7,185 nucleotides of DNA from Sedimenticola sp. (GTDB taxonomy: Bacteria > Pseudomonadota > Gammaproteobacteria > Chromatiales > Chromatiaceae): NCBI GenBank assembly GCA_027038775.1, contig JALWGP010000362.1, forward strand, positions 1-7,185, read 5' to 3'. Every line of letters begins with the position of its first letter. The first letter of the stretch is position 1. A program made the translations under genes and the position numbers. Below the pieces are notes generated by a model that saw only the letters and a list, made by a program, of their open reading frames with translations, searched no databases and was not told the origin of the DNA. This document shows positions 6,062-7,185 of the stretch, one piece after another.

Positions 6062-6077
6062 TGGCATGCCTGATGCA
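6062..6077 (+). promoter_or_regulatory. Sigma-54 (RpoN) -24/-12 promoter of the PEP-CTERM gene
   Basis: TGGCATGCCTGATGCA matches the RpoN consensus TGGCACGNNNNTTGCW at all fixed positions except C to T and the first T of TTGC. GG (6063-6064) and GC (6075-6076) are separated by exactly 10 bases, the required spacing. Transcription would start near 6088, giving a leader of about 48 bases that holds a small hairpin GCATT-CTTCTA-AATGC (6093-6108) and the ribosome site. Confidence 0.75.
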
Positions 6078-6135
6078 TCCCTGTAGGTCGAAGCATTCTT
6101 CTAAATGCAATACGGACCTCAGGGAGGTATCTCAG

Positions 6136-7041
6136 ATGAAAAAGAAGATTCTTGGAGTGGCGCTGGCGGCGGCCATGGGCCTGGGAGGGGCCGGCAGTGC
6201 GCTGGCGGTGCCCGTGATCGCCGATATCATTGCGGTCGTGGACGAGTCCGGCTCCATGTCGGCTGAGCATGCCTGGTTGCCCGGCATGATCAATGCCATG
6301 GACGCCGCCTTGCTGGCCGCTGCCGGGGGTGACACCTTCGATGTGCAGTATGGCCTGACCGGGTACGGTACTTCTGCGCATGGGACGAGCCAAAGGGGTC
6401 ATGTTCACGACATGGACGCGGGTACAGGGGGCGTTCAGCAGTTTGGCAGTGCCACCGATTTCGCTACGGCGGCTGGCGACTTGGTGACTACGGGGGGTAC
6501 AGAGGACGGGTACGAGGCCATGCAGTTTGTCCTCGACAACTACGCTTTGCGCCCCGGTGCCCGGACCAACCTCATTCTGGTCACCGACGAGGACCGGGAT
6601 CTCAATGGCGGGCCTGACAAGACCTCGATGCTCAAGGCCCTCAAGAAGAACCAGGCGTTGGTCAATGCCGTGATCAATTGCGACATGTTCATGGACCAGA
6701 CCCAGGTGCTCGGGGTCGACTCCAAGGGCAACGGTTACGTGGCCGATGGCCAGGGTGGTTTCTACACGGTTACCGGAACCTTCTCGACCGGAAGCTGTGA
6801 TGGCAGCACCGAGGCGGATTACATCGACTTGGCCCTGGCAACCGGGGGTGCCGCCTGGGACCTTGGCCTGCTCCGTGCTGGCGGCGACACCGCGACGTCC
6901 TTCACCGCTGCTTTCGTGGACATCAAGGTGGGCGAGATCATCACGCCTCCTCCGCCGGTTCCGGAGGCGGGCACCCTTGCGCTCCTGGGAATCGGCCTCA
7001 CCGGCCTCGGCTTTGCCCGCAGGCGCAAGGCCAAGTCCTGA
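6136..7041 (+). CDS. Secreted von Willebrand factor A-domain protein with PEP-CTERM sorting signal
   Basis: The 301-residue precursor has a Sec signal peptide (1-24, cleavage after ALA), a VWA domain (about 28-262), a proline spacer (ITPPPP) and a C-terminal exosortase signal: VPE at 275-277, hydrophobic helix 279-293 and basic tail RRRKAK (295-300). The metal-ion-dependent adhesion site is complete: D36-x-S38-x-S40 (DESGSMS), T122 (GGTEDG) and D151 (VTDED). Cys182 and Cys221 may form a disulfide. Exosortase is expected to cleave the signal and hand the protein to the cell surface or exopolysaccharide matrix, where the VWA domain could bind a partner. PEP is varied to PEA, which is not rare. 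The start at 6136 has AGGGAGGT 7 bases upstream; an in-frame ATG at 6073 lies within the sigma-54 promoter. The gene stands alone, between its own promoter and terminator. Its third codon positions look less GC-biased than its neighbours'. Confidence 0.93.
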   Translation: MKKKILGVALAAAMGLGGAGSALAVPVIADIIAVVDESGSMSAEHAWLPGMINAMDAALLAAAGGDTFDVQYGLTGYGTSAHGTSQRGHVHDMDAGTGGVQQFGSATDFATAAGDLVTTGGTEDGYEAMQFVLDNYALRPGARTNLILVTDEDRDLNGGPDKTSMLKALKKNQALVNAVINCDMFMDQTQVLGVDSKGNGYVADGQGGFYTVTGTFSTGSCDGSTEADYIDLALATGGAAWDLGLLRAGGDTATSFTAAFVDIKVGEIITPPPPVPEAGTLALLGIGLTGLGFARRRKAKS

Positions 7042-7064
7042 GGAGCGGGGTCCATTGGGCAATG

Positions 7065-7093
7065 ACCGGCTGCCATTCTGGCAGCCGGTTTTT
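7065..7093 (+). terminator. Rho-independent terminator of the PEP-CTERM gene
   Basis: A perfect 10-bp stem ACCGGCTGCC / GGCAGCCGGT (7065-7074 and 7080-7089) encloses the loop ATTCT and runs into TTTTTCGTTT. It begins 23 bases after the stop codon and makes the gene monocistronic. Confidence 0.95.
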
Positions 7094-7125
7094 CGTTTGG
7101 GGGCTGGTGGGACGCGGTGATTGCC

Positions 7126-7145
7126 GGGGTGTCAGGTATTTTTAC
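7126..7145 (+). promoter_or_regulatory. Candidate upstream activator site, copy 2
   Basis: GGGGTGTCAGGTATTTTTAC repeats the GGGGTGTC-N6-TTTTAC pattern found at 5965-5984, in the same orientation. It lies 32 bases past the terminator, in the non-coding end of the window (7094-7185), where nothing else was recognised apart from a CGGAAAAA also present near copy 1. It probably belongs to a gene that starts beyond the right edge. Confidence 0.45.
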
Positions 7146-7185
7146 GGCTTATGGTGGCGGGCGGGGGAAATCGGAAAAATATCTT

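Noticed and set aside
6052..7062. 336-codon minus-strand frame opposite the VWA gene
   Set aside because: Antisense shadow; the plus-strand protein has a signal peptide, MIDAS and sorting tail.
5993..7179. CGGAAAAA at 5993-6000 and 7172-7179 as a further shared regulatory block
   Set aside because: Its distance from the TTTTAC block differs (9 versus 27 bases) and an A-rich octamer can recur by chance.
1..7185. CRISPR array, insertion sequence, tRNA or rRNA
   Set aside because: No regularly spaced repeats, terminal inverted repeats with transposase, cloverleaf or rRNA core sequence was seen.

Overview
The window is a GC-rich, densely coded stretch of bacterial chromosome. A proteobacterium, most likely a gammaproteobacterium, fits best: the B12 uptake genes follow a proteobacterial-type cobalamin riboswitch, IscR has the exact C92/C98/C104/H107 layout, and there is a PEP-CTERM surface protein behind a sigma-54 promoter. 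The gammaproteobacterial call is inference; no rRNA or other phylogenetic marker is present.

Left part (1 to about 2908, minus strand): a vitamin B12 operon read right to left. A weak promoter leads into a cobalamin riboswitch (about 2694-2869), then the outer-membrane B12 receptor btuB, a PduO-type cobalamin adenosyltransferase 6 bases further on, and an NAD(P)-binding oxidoreductase of unknown role. The oxidoreductase overlaps the adenosyltransferase by 4 bases and runs off the left edge. Together the first two genes take up B12 and convert it to adenosylcobalamin, under feedback by the product.

Middle (about 2909-5940): a small intergenic region holds a probable 44-residue membrane protein (minus strand). 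Then, on the plus strand, come cysE (serine O-acetyltransferase), iscR (Fe-S cluster regulator) and a DUF1015-family gene. iscR has a recognisable promoter covered by an IscR type-1-like operator that overlaps the cysE stop codon. No iscS/iscU follows. The DUF1015 gene has its own extended -10 promoter and carries a ParB/Srx-like DGHHR motif. The theme is serine, cysteine and Fe-S supply.

Right part (5941-7185): an unusually AT-rich 5' region with a complete sigma-54 layout (upstream element, IHF-like site, -24/-12 box) leads to one secreted von Willebrand A-domain protein with a C-terminal PEP-CTERM sorting signal. A strong rho-independent terminator closes it. A second copy of the upstream element lies just past the terminator, suggesting that another gene of the same regulon begins beyond the right edge. 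No tRNA, rRNA, CRISPR array or insertion sequence was seen.
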